58,494 bases of DNA from Deltaproteobacteria bacterium (GTDB lineage Bacteria > Myxococcota_A > Polyangia > Nannocystales > Nannocystaceae): assembly GCA_003696955.1 (NCBI GenBank), contig RFGU01000146.1:1-58494 (forward strand). Direction: 5' to 3'. The notes under the pieces are model-generated. The model was given only the letters and a program-made list of their open reading frames with translations. It had not been told where the DNA came from and did no database searches. How positions within the stretch are numbered: the first letter of the stretch is position 1; each line of letters starts with the position of its first letter. Of the stretch, positions 43,868 through 53,837 are shown piece after piece. A program made the translations under genes and the position numbers.

Positions 43868-44344
43868 GTGCCCGACGCCGACCACGTGTTCATGGAGCGC
43901 GCACTCTTTCTCGCGCGCCGCGCCGCCTCGTGGGGTGACGTGCCGGTGGGTGCCGTCGTCGTGCGGGACGGTCGCATCGTCGGCGAAGGCGCCAACGTGC
44001 GTGAGCGGGATGCGGATCCGGTCGGGCACGCGGAGATCGTGGCACTTCGGGATGCCTGCCGCGCCGCCGGGCGATGGCGCGTGGACGGAGCCACCCTCTA
44101 CGTGACCTTGGAGCCGTGCGTGATGTGTGCGGGCGCCCTCGTCTCGGCGCGCGTCGCTCGACTGGTCTACGGCGCCACCGACCCCAAGGGCGGGGCCGTT
44201 CGTTCCCTGTACGAAATCTGCGACGACCCACGGTTGAACCACCGCCTCGACGTGCGCGGCGGCGTGTTGGCCGAACCCTGCGGTGCGGTGCTCTCGGCGT
44301 TCTTCCGCGACGCCCGCCGCAAGCGACGGATCCTGGCATCGTGA
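43868..44344 (+). CDS. tadA: tRNA-specific adenosine deaminase TadA
   Basis: A 158-residue zinc deaminase that converts A34 to inosine in tRNA-Arg(ACG), letting one tRNA read three arginine codons. Zinc and catalytic residues are His54-Ala-Glu56 (GHAEIVALR) and Pro83-Cys84-x-x-Cys87 (LEPCVMCAGAL). VARLVYGATDPKGGAVRSLY and LNHRL are typical of TadA and distinguish it from cytidine deaminases. Start GTG at 43868. Its stop overlaps the next gene's GTG (44341-44344). Confidence 0.95.
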   Translation: MPDADHVFMERALFLARRAASWGDVPVGAVVVRDGRIVGEGANVRERDADPVGHAEIVALRDACRAAGRWRVDGATLYVTLEPCVMCAGALVSARVARLVYGATDPKGGAVRSLYEICDDPRLNHRLDVRGGVLAEPCGAVLSAFFRDARRKRRILAS

Positions 44345-45276
44345 GCGAGATCGATCCGGGGCCGGTGGTGCAGCTGTTGGCGCGCGAGCGCCTGGCCCTC
44401 GACGATACGAGCCACGGGCGTACGGCGTTCTTCTCCCATTTGGGCGCAAGTCCTCGCCTGCGGCCCGGCCCGTGGATCGGGCACCGGGATCTGCTCTACG
44501 CCCTGGCCCTCGCGAACCTGGCCCCGACCCAGCGGGAGAGCCTGGCCCGGGCGGTGCTCGTCGAGCACGGGCGGGACTTCGGGGTCGGCCGGCTGCGACT
44601 CCGCACGGCGCCCTCGGGGCTCCCCCTGGGCGGATCCCTCCTGTGGATCGAGCCCCGCGACGCCGGTCCGAGGATCCTCTACGCCTGGGCCGTCGGTCCG
44701 AAGGCGCAAGCCGTCGCTGCCGACTGGCTCTTGCTTCGCGCCCATCCGGCCTTCGGCCTCGACGAACCGCCGCCGGTCCTCGACGCAGCCCCGCTGGCCA
44801 CGGCGGCCGCCTTGGGCGACGTGCTCGTGGCCGTGGACACGGCCGTCACCGCACGCCTCGTGGCCGATCACCTGCGCGGCCGCGTGCCCCTGGCCGCCCA
44901 TCCGCGCTTCGCGCCCCACCTCGACGGCCTCGACGCCGACGCCAGCGTCGTCCTTTGGCCCCACGACGCCCTGGGCAGCCGCGGGCTGAGGCGCCGCAAG
45001 CTCTTGGCGGTGCTGCTCGTGGACGCACCGGAGTACGTTCGCGCGGCCGCCGAGACGTGGGTTCGCGGGCTGTCCCCGATGCCCGACATGGCTGCGGTGA
45101 CGGCTCCCGGCATCGTCGACCGCGACGGTCTCGTGGCCTTCCTCGACGCCTGCGACCGGCCGGCGGTGTGCCTGCGTGGCGACCCGGCCATCGTCTCCGG
45201 CGCGAACGCCTTCTTGCAGGACGCGGGCTTTCGCACGGCGCCATCGGGCGAAGCCCACCAGCTCCGCCTTCTGTGA
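44341..45276 (+). CDS. unknown protein coupled to tadA
   Basis: A 311-residue soluble protein with no signal peptide or TM helix. I do not recognise it. It starts GTG (overlapping the tadA stop), has IGHRDLLYALALANL near 47-61, then alternating strands and helices (LLWIEPRDAGPRILYAWAVG, DVLVAVDTAVTARLVADHLRG, VVLWPHDALGSRGLRRRKL). The composition is Ala/Leu/Arg-rich as in a cytoplasmic globular protein. The translational coupling to TadA is the only hint of function. Confidence 0.6.
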   Translation: MSEIDPGPVVQLLARERLALDDTSHGRTAFFSHLGASPRLRPGPWIGHRDLLYALALANLAPTQRESLARAVLVEHGRDFGVGRLRLRTAPSGLPLGGSLLWIEPRDAGPRILYAWAVGPKAQAVAADWLLLRAHPAFGLDEPPPVLDAAPLATAAALGDVLVAVDTAVTARLVADHLRGRVPLAAHPRFAPHLDGLDADASVVLWPHDALGSRGLRRRKLLAVLLVDAPEYVRAAAETWVRGLSPMPDMAAVTAPGIVDRDGLVAFLDACDRPAVCLRGDPAIVSGANAFLQDAGFRTAPSGEAHQLRLL

Positions 45277-45287
45277 GGCACCACCGG

Positions 45288-46088
45288 TCACGCGGGTGGC
45301 GACGCCCTGCGGCGACCTTCCCCCGGCCCCCGGGCAGCGACCAGAGCCAGTCCGAGCCCGAGGGCCGCGAGGACCCACGCGCCGAGGGACGCCTCCGGCC
45401 GAGGCATGTCGAGGGTGTCCACCAACAGCACATGCAGATCCTCGGCCGGTGTGCCGTCGATGTGGACCAGGACGTCCCGCGCCGCGGCCGGGGCCTCGGT
45501 CACCTTGCCGCGCACCGTCCGCACCGCGTCGTCCGGCCCGATCTCGGTGGGCGCAAGGCGCACGAGGATCACGGTCCCGCGCGTCCGCTGGGTCGCATCG
45601 GCGGTGGGCGTCATGACGGCGACGACGGCCTCGGGGGGCGCCGACTGGTCCGGCACCTCGCCCGGTGGCACGTCGTACTCGGAAAGACGCATGCCGCCAC
45701 GCACCACGCCGCGGACGGCCATGTACGGCGGCGGCACCGATGGTGGATCCTCGGTGGCGAGATCGACCACGGACAGGCGCTCGGCCTGCTGGGCGGCGGC
45801 CCAGACGACCATGGCACGATGCGCTGCGAACACGGCCATCGCCACGCCCACGGCCACGACGGCGGCCCTCGGCCACGAGCGGCGGATGGCGAGCACGACC
45901 GCGCCGGCGAGCACGCCACAGGCCGCCGGGACGTAGACCCCATGGGCCACCGGGGCGCGGTTCGCCACCATCGTTCCGACGATCGCGATCGCGGTCACGG
46001 CGGCCGCCGGCCACCACACGCGCCGCGGACGACCGGCCTGGGCATCGTCTTCGCGTCGTGGGGAGGGCTGTCGGCGTCTTCCGGCCAC
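45288..46088 (-). CDS. membrane protein of unknown function
   Basis: A 266-residue protein when read from the GTG at 46088; other GTGs lie near, so the start is uncertain. Three TM helices in the N-terminal half (WPAAAVTAIAIVGTMVAN, VYVPAACGVLAGAVVLAI, AAVVAVGVAMAVFAAHRAM) precede an exported segment of about 120 residues with an OB-like beta pattern (VRGVVRGGMRLSEYDVPPG, VRTVRGKVTEAP). A final TM (LGAWVLAALGLGLALVAA) ends in GEGRRRA. Its role is not known. It ends 12 bp from the convergent gene. Confidence 0.55.
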   Translation of the reverse strand: MAGRRRQPSPRREDDAQAGRPRRVWWPAAAVTAIAIVGTMVANRAPVAHGVYVPAACGVLAGAVVLAIRRSWPRAAVVAVGVAMAVFAAHRAMVVWAAAQQAERLSVVDLATEDPPSVPPPYMAVRGVVRGGMRLSEYDVPPGEVPDQSAPPEAVVAVMTPTADATQRTRGTVILVRLAPTEIGPDDAVRTVRGKVTEAPAAARDVLVHIDGTPAEDLHVLLVDTLDMPRPEASLGAWVLAALGLGLALVAARGPGEGRRRASPPA

Positions 46089-46303
46089 GCGGGGTCCACG
46101 GGAAGCGTAGCGGACCGGCACCCGCGCGTGGGCCCACGCCGCCGTCGGGCGCCCCCGTGCCGCGCGACCGAGGAGAAGGACGGGCGAGTTCCACTCGACG
46201 AGCGCAACGGCGCACGACCTTCCGCCACGCCCTTCGGTCGGTTCGCCATCGACGACGCGGCCACCCTGCGTCTCGGGCGTTGCGGCATGGTACCGTCGCG
46301 CCG

Positions 46304-47803
46304 GTGTCGTCCCGGGCTCAGCCGCTCCTCGGAGCGTGTCTTTCGGCACTCGCGGCCTGTGCGCCGGGCCGCGGCACACCCCACCTCCTCCCTGCCGACA
46401 GTCCCTACGTGCGCTGCGTCGTGGCCGGTCCCCACCGGATCCAACCCATCTTCGAGGAGGTCCCGGCTCCGACGATCCCGACGGGACTCTATGCCCGCCA
46501 CATGGACCCCATCGCCCTGGCCAGCCTGGGCTTCACCCGGGACCACGTGGTCTGTGCGGCCCTCGTGCCCGCCCCCGACGAGGCAACGGACGTCGAAGCG
46601 CGCGTCGCCGATCTGGTCGAGGCCCACGACGAACTCTCCCGGCAGGTGGCCTCGGGCCCGGCCGGAGCCTGTGCATGCGACGCCGCGCGGCGCCTCGGCG
46701 TCGAGGCACTCGTGGCCGGCTGCGAGCGCCGTCCCGTCTCGGCCCGCTGTGCCGACGACGACCGCGCCACGGAAGCCCTCGCAGGCCTGCGCGACGAACT
46801 CGCGGCGCACCTTTCCGGCGCCCCCATGCCGTGGATCCACGTGCGCATGGCCGGCCGCACCGACCGGCCCGGGTGGTTTTCGCGCCACGCCTCCGAGTTG
46901 GTCCCGCGACACCCGGGTCCGTCCGACGTCTTCCTGCGCGGCCAGAAGCTCGACGGGAATCTCGAGCTGGCCTTCGTCGAGCACGCCCTGGCCGAGCCGG
47001 ACGTGGTGGCGGTGGTGCGGCAGGATCTCGGGCAGGCGTTTCTGGTGGTGCGCGAAGTGGGCGACGCGCTGGTGCTCGATCACTTCACGTATCCGCTCTT
47101 GCCGGCATCGCGCCGGGGGCTCGTCCGGCTGTGGGAGCAGGTCAACCCCGAGGCGATCCGTAACGCCCTGGCCCGTCCGGAGCGGGGGCTCGTCTACGAT
47201 CACGACCCACGTACGGCCAGCGTCGCGGTGCTGGACGTGCCCGGCCTTCTGGCCCTCGACCGGCAGGTGGCGGCGGCCGGCGCCCTCGATGGACGGGCCC
47301 GCTCCTTCCGTGCGCCCCTCGACGACCGCCCCACGCCCCTGGCGGATCGGGCGGTGGTCTACGCCCCGTTCGGCACGGAGGGCATGGAGGTGCGCGCACG
47401 CCTGTCCCTTTCGGAGACCGGCCGCGTGTGGGCCCAGACCCTGCCGGAAGGGCCCGCGAGTCCCACGTTGACCGAACTCGGTATGCCCCCGGTCCTGGTC
47501 ACGCCGCCCGCGGACGCCCCCTTCGTGTTCGTGGGGCGTTGTGCCGAATCCTGGTGGGCCCATGGGCCCAAGGCGGTGGGCCCCTACCTGGCGGCGCTCG
47601 AACGGGCCCACCCCGGCGCCGTGGGGGGGACCTTCGATGCCCTCGAGGTGACCGTCACCGCGCCCCTGCCCCCGTCGTGGAAGGCCTGCGACGACGGGAC
47701 CCGGCGACTCCTGGAGCGCTTCGAGGCCCATGGCTATCGGCTCGACGCGACCTTCGACCCACCGCGGGAGCACCTCGACGTCACCCTGCGGCCACGGCCG
47801 TAG
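46304..47803 (+). CDS. secreted lipoprotein of unknown function
   Basis: A 499-residue protein with a short lipoprotein signal (LSALAACAPG, Cys19) at the GTG start 46304. The mature part opens with SPYVRCVVAGPHRIQPIFEE and TGLYARHMDPIALASLGF, with several Cys in the first 150 residues (GACACDAARR, AGCERRPVSARC). The second half holds long alpha/beta stretches (AFLVVREVGDALVLDHFTY). I do not know the family. It lies 46 bp before the hybrid histidine kinase and may be co-transcribed. Confidence 0.6.
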   Translation: MSSRAQPLLGACLSALAACAPGRGTPHLLPADSPYVRCVVAGPHRIQPIFEEVPAPTIPTGLYARHMDPIALASLGFTRDHVVCAALVPAPDEATDVEARVADLVEAHDELSRQVASGPAGACACDAARRLGVEALVAGCERRPVSARCADDDRATEALAGLRDELAAHLSGAPMPWIHVRMAGRTDRPGWFSRHASELVPRHPGPSDVFLRGQKLDGNLELAFVEHALAEPDVVAVVRQDLGQAFLVVREVGDALVLDHFTYPLLPASRRGLVRLWEQVNPEAIRNALARPERGLVYDHDPRTASVAVLDVPGLLALDRQVAAAGALDGRARSFRAPLDDRPTPLADRAVVYAPFGTEGMEVRARLSLSETGRVWAQTLPEGPASPTLTELGMPPVLVTPPADAPFVFVGRCAESWWAHGPKAVGPYLAALERAHPGAVGGTFDALEVTVTAPLPPSWKACDDGTRRLLERFEAHGYRLDATFDPPREHLDVTLRPRP

Positions 47804-47849
47804 GTGTCGCGCACTCGGCCCCCTTGCGCCGGTTTCCGTGCCGGGTACG

Positions 47850-49691
<1,842 letters not shown>

Positions 49692-49720
49692 GGCCAAGGC
49701 GGCCGGGCAGGGCCGGCCGG

Positions 49721-50812
49721 TCAGTCGTCGCTCGTCACGAAGAGGAGGCCGCCCACCTCGACGGTCACCGTTGCCGTCCCCGGAGGCGGCTCGAAGCTCT
49801 CGCCCACGGATCGGGCGAGCACCCGACCGTCCGCCGACAGGGCGGTCCAGCGCCGGAGCGGCTCTCCTTCGTCGAAGCCGTAGGCCGGCGCCGTGAACAC
49901 CGTGCCGCTGCGCTCGATGTGGGCGACCATGGGCGGCGCCGGGAAGATCGGCATCCAATCGCTCTCCTTGCCGAAGAACACCTCGTCGACGGGATCGAAA
50001 CGCCAATCACAGTGGACGTGCGTCTGGTACTGCACCAACATGCCGCCGCTGTCGCTGCACAGGTTCTCGAGGGTCGACAGGGGCACGTTGGCCGGGTCCA
50101 TGTCGAAGGCATCTCCGTACATGTGACGCGAGAACGTGGCGCCGCCGATCATCTGGTTGTAGGCGGGGCTGCGGTAGCCCGAATTGACGACGATGGGGCC
50201 GACCTGGTCGCGTAAGAGTTGGATCTCCTCGACGGCGTGGGGCTGGACCACGGCGTATGGCCCCTTGGCCACCTGCGCGAACTCGTCGAGGCGAAAATTC
50301 GGAGCGAGCATCGTCGCCCCGTCGAGGGACTCGAGTTCGAGAAAGCGGATGGGGGGCCGGTAGTTCGGGTCGTCCTGGTACGCCGGCGGGTACACGTAGT
50401 CGGGTGGCGGCGGGTCGATGGACACCACGGGCAGGCAGACCGTCCAGTCCATGTTCGGCCCGGGATAGCAGGCCTCTTCGGCCCCGCCGCCCGTCGTCCC
50501 GCCGCCCGTCGTCCCGGTGCCGGTCGTCTCGCCGCCGGTCGTCTCGCCGCCGGTCGTCGTGGTCGTGGCCGGTCCGGTGGTCGAAGATCCCCCACCCCCC
50601 GTGGTCGCACCCTCGCTGCCGCTCGACGCGTCGCCGCCGGTGGTGCCCCCGCCGGACGAGGCCCCGCCGCCCGTGTCCGTCGCGGCGGTACCCGCGCTGG
50701 CCTGGTAGGGATTGCCCCGCTCGAAATCGTCGCCGCAGCCACCGACGGCGATCATGGCCGCCAAACCGACGGTGAATGGAGGACGGAGGTGGACATTCGC
50801 CACGATCATCAT
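49721..50812 (-). CDS. M15-type (D-Ala-D-Ala carboxypeptidase-like) peptidase lipoprotein
   Basis: A 363-residue lipoprotein (lipobox IAVGGC, Cys26). A long Thr/Gly/Ser/Glu linker spans about 40-112. The peptidase domain has NFRLDEFAQVAKG, VNSGYRSPAYNQMIGGA, SRHMYGDAFDM with His230 and Asp237, and QTHVHCDWR (His265, His267). This is the zinc-ligand layout of the M15A carboxypeptidase/endolysin family, so cell-wall peptide cleavage is likely. Length of the linker is unusual for the family and is coded by 15-bp repeats. Start at ATG 50812 (another ATG next to it). Convergent with the hybrid kinase across 29 bp. Confidence 0.85.
   Translation of the reverse strand: MMIVANVHLRPPFTVGLAAMIAVGGCGDDFERGNPYQASAGTAATDTGGGASSGGGTTGGDASSGSEGATTGGGGSSTTGPATTTTTGGETTGGETTGTGTTGGGTTGGGAEEACYPGPNMDWTVCLPVVSIDPPPPDYVYPPAYQDDPNYRPPIRFLELESLDGATMLAPNFRLDEFAQVAKGPYAVVQPHAVEEIQLLRDQVGPIVVNSGYRSPAYNQMIGGATFSRHMYGDAFDMDPANVPLSTLENLCSDSGGMLVQYQTHVHCDWRFDPVDEVFFGKESDWMPIFPAPPMVAHIERSGTVFTAPAYGFDEGEPLRRWTALSADGRVLARSVGESFEPPPGTATVTVEVGGLLFVTSDD
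50493..50567 (-). repeat. 15-bp tandem repeat coding the Thr/Gly/Glu linker
   Basis: Five adjacent 15-base units (50493, 50508, 50523, 50538, 50553), for example GTCGTCTCGCCGCCG, which appears twice perfectly. They encode the repeated TTGGE-type linker of the M15 lipoprotein on the minus strand. The number of units probably varies by slippage. Confidence 0.75.
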
Positions 50813-50987
50813 CGTTTCGCAGGCCCGGGCCGATGTCAATCGAAACGAGGGGCTGCCAGGCCCCCCGGCGCCGCCTCGCTTTCGACCTCCTCTCGCCGGC
50901 CCCCGCCGGCAGACCCGCGCAAGGACGGCGACCCTATCGTCGGTCCCTTGCCCACGGGCACACGTTGGCGGGATAGTCGCCGCCACG

Positions 50988-53612
50988 ATGACCTACGCAT
51001 GCTCCACGGGCCTGCTGGCGAGCGCCCGCCTTGCGCAGGCCGCGGACCGAATCCCCAACGAGGATGCCATCGCCCGTTCGGATACGGCCGGCTGGATCCT
51101 CCTTGCGGCCGTCGCCTGCATCTTCGTCATCTTCCTGCTCGAGCGCGAGGGGTTTCGGCGGCTCGTCCTGCGCCTCGAGGACCCGCGCCCCATGGGCCTG
51201 TTCCGGATCGTGTTCGGGCTCTGCGCCCTCGCGAACGTCAACGGATTGTGGGAGCACTTCCACTTCCTGTTCACCGACGAAGGACTCTTCCTGACGGACG
51301 TTGCGCGAGAGGTCTACGCCCACGAGCAGTTCCTCGGTTTCGGCCACGGACTCGACGGCGACCCCCTCGGCTTCCTCGACTTCGAGGGCTTCCTGCAGTG
51401 GCTCAAGGGCCCCAACTACAGCCTGCTGCTCATCTGGAGCTCGCCGCTTGCATTCTGGATCCACTGGGCGGCGTTCCAGGTCGCGATGGTGTTGCTCATC
51501 TTCGGGCTCGGCACGCGCTGGGTCAAATGGATCGCTTGGTTTCTGTTCCATTCGATCATCCTGCGCAACACGGTGTTCTGGGAGGGGACTGAGAACGTCT
51601 ACCGCACGTTCTTCTTCTACCTGGCGCTTTCCCGCTGCGGGGCCGCCTACAGCCTCGACAACGTGCTGCGCTGCCGCAGGCTGCGACGCGCCGGGCGCCT
51701 GAGCGAGCCGGGCGGCGAAGGGGACGGCGCCGGGGCGCCACCTTCGGAGCGAAACCCGCAAGGGCTCGAACCGGTCTACGCGCCGATCCCCTTCTGGCCC
51801 CGGATGTTCGTCGTCCTCCAGGTGGCGACGATCTACCTCTACACGGGCGTGGTGAAGAACGGGTCGGTCTGGGCGCGGGGGGATGCGTTCTACTACGCCC
51901 TCAACCTCGACCACTTCTGGCGTCTGCCGCCGCAACTCCTTTCGTCGTATCTCGGCACCAACCTCTTTCGGATCAACACGCACGTCACCCACTGGTGGGA
52001 GGTCTTCTTCCACCTGGTCGTGTTCGGCCTGGTGGTTCGGTGGGCCATGCGCGAAGTCCTGCCGCCGCCTTCGAAGCTGGCGTTTTGGGGGGTGCGCGCG
52101 GCCTGGATCGCCCTCGGTCTCCTCTCCCTGGGGCTCGTGCTCTACCTCCTGCCCGTCCACTACGCACCGCCATCGCCGCGCTATCCGTCCACGGAGGTGC
52201 TCGCGGCGATCATCGCCGGGGGGTGGCTTGCGGCGATGGCGCTCATCGGATACGTGCAGCACCGCCTGCGCGTGCGTCCCTTTCGGATGCGCCTTCGTGG
52301 GCGCACCTTCGTCCTCGACGCCGACTGGGCCCTCAGGTGGTTCTTCGGCCGCAGGTTGTGGCTGGCCCTGGGTATCGTGTTCCACAGCCACCTCATCCTC
52401 CTGATGAACATCGGGTGGTTCTCCCCCGGCCTGCTCTCCGGCTACGTGTGCTTCTTGAACGGCACCGAGATCGCCTTTCTGGGCCGCCGCATCGGGCGGC
52501 GACTCGGCCGGATCCTCCCGGGCCCGATCGCCCGCTGGATCCCCGCGGACGTCCGCGCCGGGCGACCCCCGATCCCGACGGCCGACTGGACGCTCCCCGC
52601 ATACCGAACCGACGGCGCCGTCCTGCCGGGGTGGACCGTGTGGTCGGCCTTCGCCCTGGCCCTCGCGGGCGTCTTCGCCCGCGTGTTCTTCGAGCTTTCC
52701 TACTACTGGACGCTCGCCGCCATCTTGGCGCTCCTCGTCGCGGGGGCCCTTCGGGCGAAGCGATCCGGCGCCCCGGATCTCGAGATCGTCCCGCCGCCGC
52801 CTCGCCGCGATCCCTGGCCCGAATTGCCCGATCGCACGCGCACCCTCGGGCGCCCCCTCGCCTACGGCCCCGTCGGGCGCACGTTGATCGGCTTCCTCTT
52901 CGTCTATCACGTCACGGCGGTGGCAGCGTGGCTGTTGCCCGACAAGGACAGCTTCTCCACGTTCCGTACCAAGGTGCACGAGCCGTTCCGGTTCTGGTTG
53001 ACGCGCACCCAGACCACCCAAGGGTGGAAGATGTTCGCACCCAATCCGCCGCGCGCGAACCTCTTCCTGCAGACCTTGGTGACGGATGCGGACGGCGAGG
53101 TCTGGGATCTGGCGCGCGACGTCTATGCGGAGGGCTACAAGCCGATCCCGTGGATCTGGTACTCCCGCGAGGGCAAGATGAACCGCCGGATCGCCGGCAG
53201 TGAAGGCGGGCACGGCAAGTGGTACCAGCGTTGGTACGCCCGGTACGTCTGTCGCAAGTGGGAACTCGATCACGGCGGGCGCCGTCCCAAGCGGGTCGAA
53301 CTCGTCAAGATCACCTACCCCATTCCCACGCCGGAATACGTGCGGGAGCACGGACCCTACGATCCACGGGAAGAACTTCGGCGCAAGGGTACGTTCACCA
53401 AGATCTTCAGCGTCGAATGCGACAAGGAGGTGGACGGCCAGCTTCCGAACCTGATCCGGGAGCGCCACGGCCTCCCGCCCGCGGAGGGCGTCCGGCGCTG
53501 GGACGTGCTGCGCGGTCGAAAGGACGCATGGGAGCGGCGCAAGTCCTACCGCAAGCAGATTCGCCAGGCGAAGCGGTCGAGCCGCGCCCCCGAGGCCCAC
53601 GACGCCGAGTAG
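50988..53612 (+). CDS. HTTM-domain (vitamin-K carboxylase-like) membrane protein
   Basis: An 874-residue protein. One TM near 33-52 precedes an HTTM domain starting PRPMGLFRIVFGLCAL (about 67) and containing FFFYLALSRCGAAYSLD, LYTGVVKNGSVWARGDAFYY, then further TM helices. The C-terminus has the segment WKMFAPNPPRANLFLQTLV typical of this family, then an unusually long ~200-residue basic tail (PRREELRRK-like, RRKSYRKQIRQAKRSSR). Family members include glutamate gamma-carboxylase and sporulation-delaying-type proteins; here the function is not known. Start ATG at 50988. It ends before a bidirectional terminator. Confidence 0.8.
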   Translation: MTYACSTGLLASARLAQAADRIPNEDAIARSDTAGWILLAAVACIFVIFLLEREGFRRLVLRLEDPRPMGLFRIVFGLCALANVNGLWEHFHFLFTDEGLFLTDVAREVYAHEQFLGFGHGLDGDPLGFLDFEGFLQWLKGPNYSLLLIWSSPLAFWIHWAAFQVAMVLLIFGLGTRWVKWIAWFLFHSIILRNTVFWEGTENVYRTFFFYLALSRCGAAYSLDNVLRCRRLRRAGRLSEPGGEGDGAGAPPSERNPQGLEPVYAPIPFWPRMFVVLQVATIYLYTGVVKNGSVWARGDAFYYALNLDHFWRLPPQLLSSYLGTNLFRINTHVTHWWEVFFHLVVFGLVVRWAMREVLPPPSKLAFWGVRAAWIALGLLSLGLVLYLLPVHYAPPSPRYPSTEVLAAIIAGGWLAAMALIGYVQHRLRVRPFRMRLRGRTFVLDADWALRWFFGRRLWLALGIVFHSHLILLMNIGWFSPGLLSGYVCFLNGTEIAFLGRRIGRRLGRILPGPIARWIPADVRAGRPPIPTADWTLPAYRTDGAVLPGWTVWSAFALALAGVFARVFFELSYYWTLAAILALLVAGALRAKRSGAPDLEIVPPPPRRDPWPELPDRTRTLGRPLAYGPVGRTLIGFLFVYHVTAVAAWLLPDKDSFSTFRTKVHEPFRFWLTRTQTTQGWKMFAPNPPRANLFLQTLVTDADGEVWDLARDVYAEGYKPIPWIWYSREGKMNRRIAGSEGGHGKWYQRWYARYVCRKWELDHGGRRPKRVELVKITYPIPTPEYVREHGPYDPREELRRKGTFTKIFSVECDKEVDGQLPNLIRERHGLPPAEGVRRWDVLRGRKDAWERRKSYRKQIRQAKRSSRAPEAHDAE

Positions 53613-53770
53613 GCATGGCCAAACCCGCCCCCCGGCCCGGGCGGACGCGGTGCGTCGTCGGGCCGCGCCCCCTTGCGGGGCCGCATGGTCGAACGCATCC
53701 CCCGCCCGGCCCACGAAGATACCGTCGGAACAGCGCCGCTTTCCACGGGGGACACGCCGCCGACGTGCGA

Positions 53771-53806
53771 GCACCCGCGAGGGCATCGTTCGCCGCTCGC
53801 GGGTGC
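53771..53806. terminator. bidirectional hairpin terminator
   Basis: A perfect 11-bp stem (GCACCCGCGAG at 53771-53781, CTCGCGGGTGC at 53796-53806) with a 14-base loop. It lies between the convergent HTTM and nrdJ genes, 32 bases beyond the nrdJ stop and 158 beyond the HTTM stop. It probably ends both transcripts. The rest of the 225-bp gap shows no other structure. Confidence 0.6.
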
Positions 53807-53837
53807 CGCAGATCGAGGTACGCGCGGCCCGTTCGGC

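Noticed and set aside
50493-50567. CRISPR-like array
   Set aside because: The repeats are 15 bp, contiguous, have no spacers and encode a protein linker.
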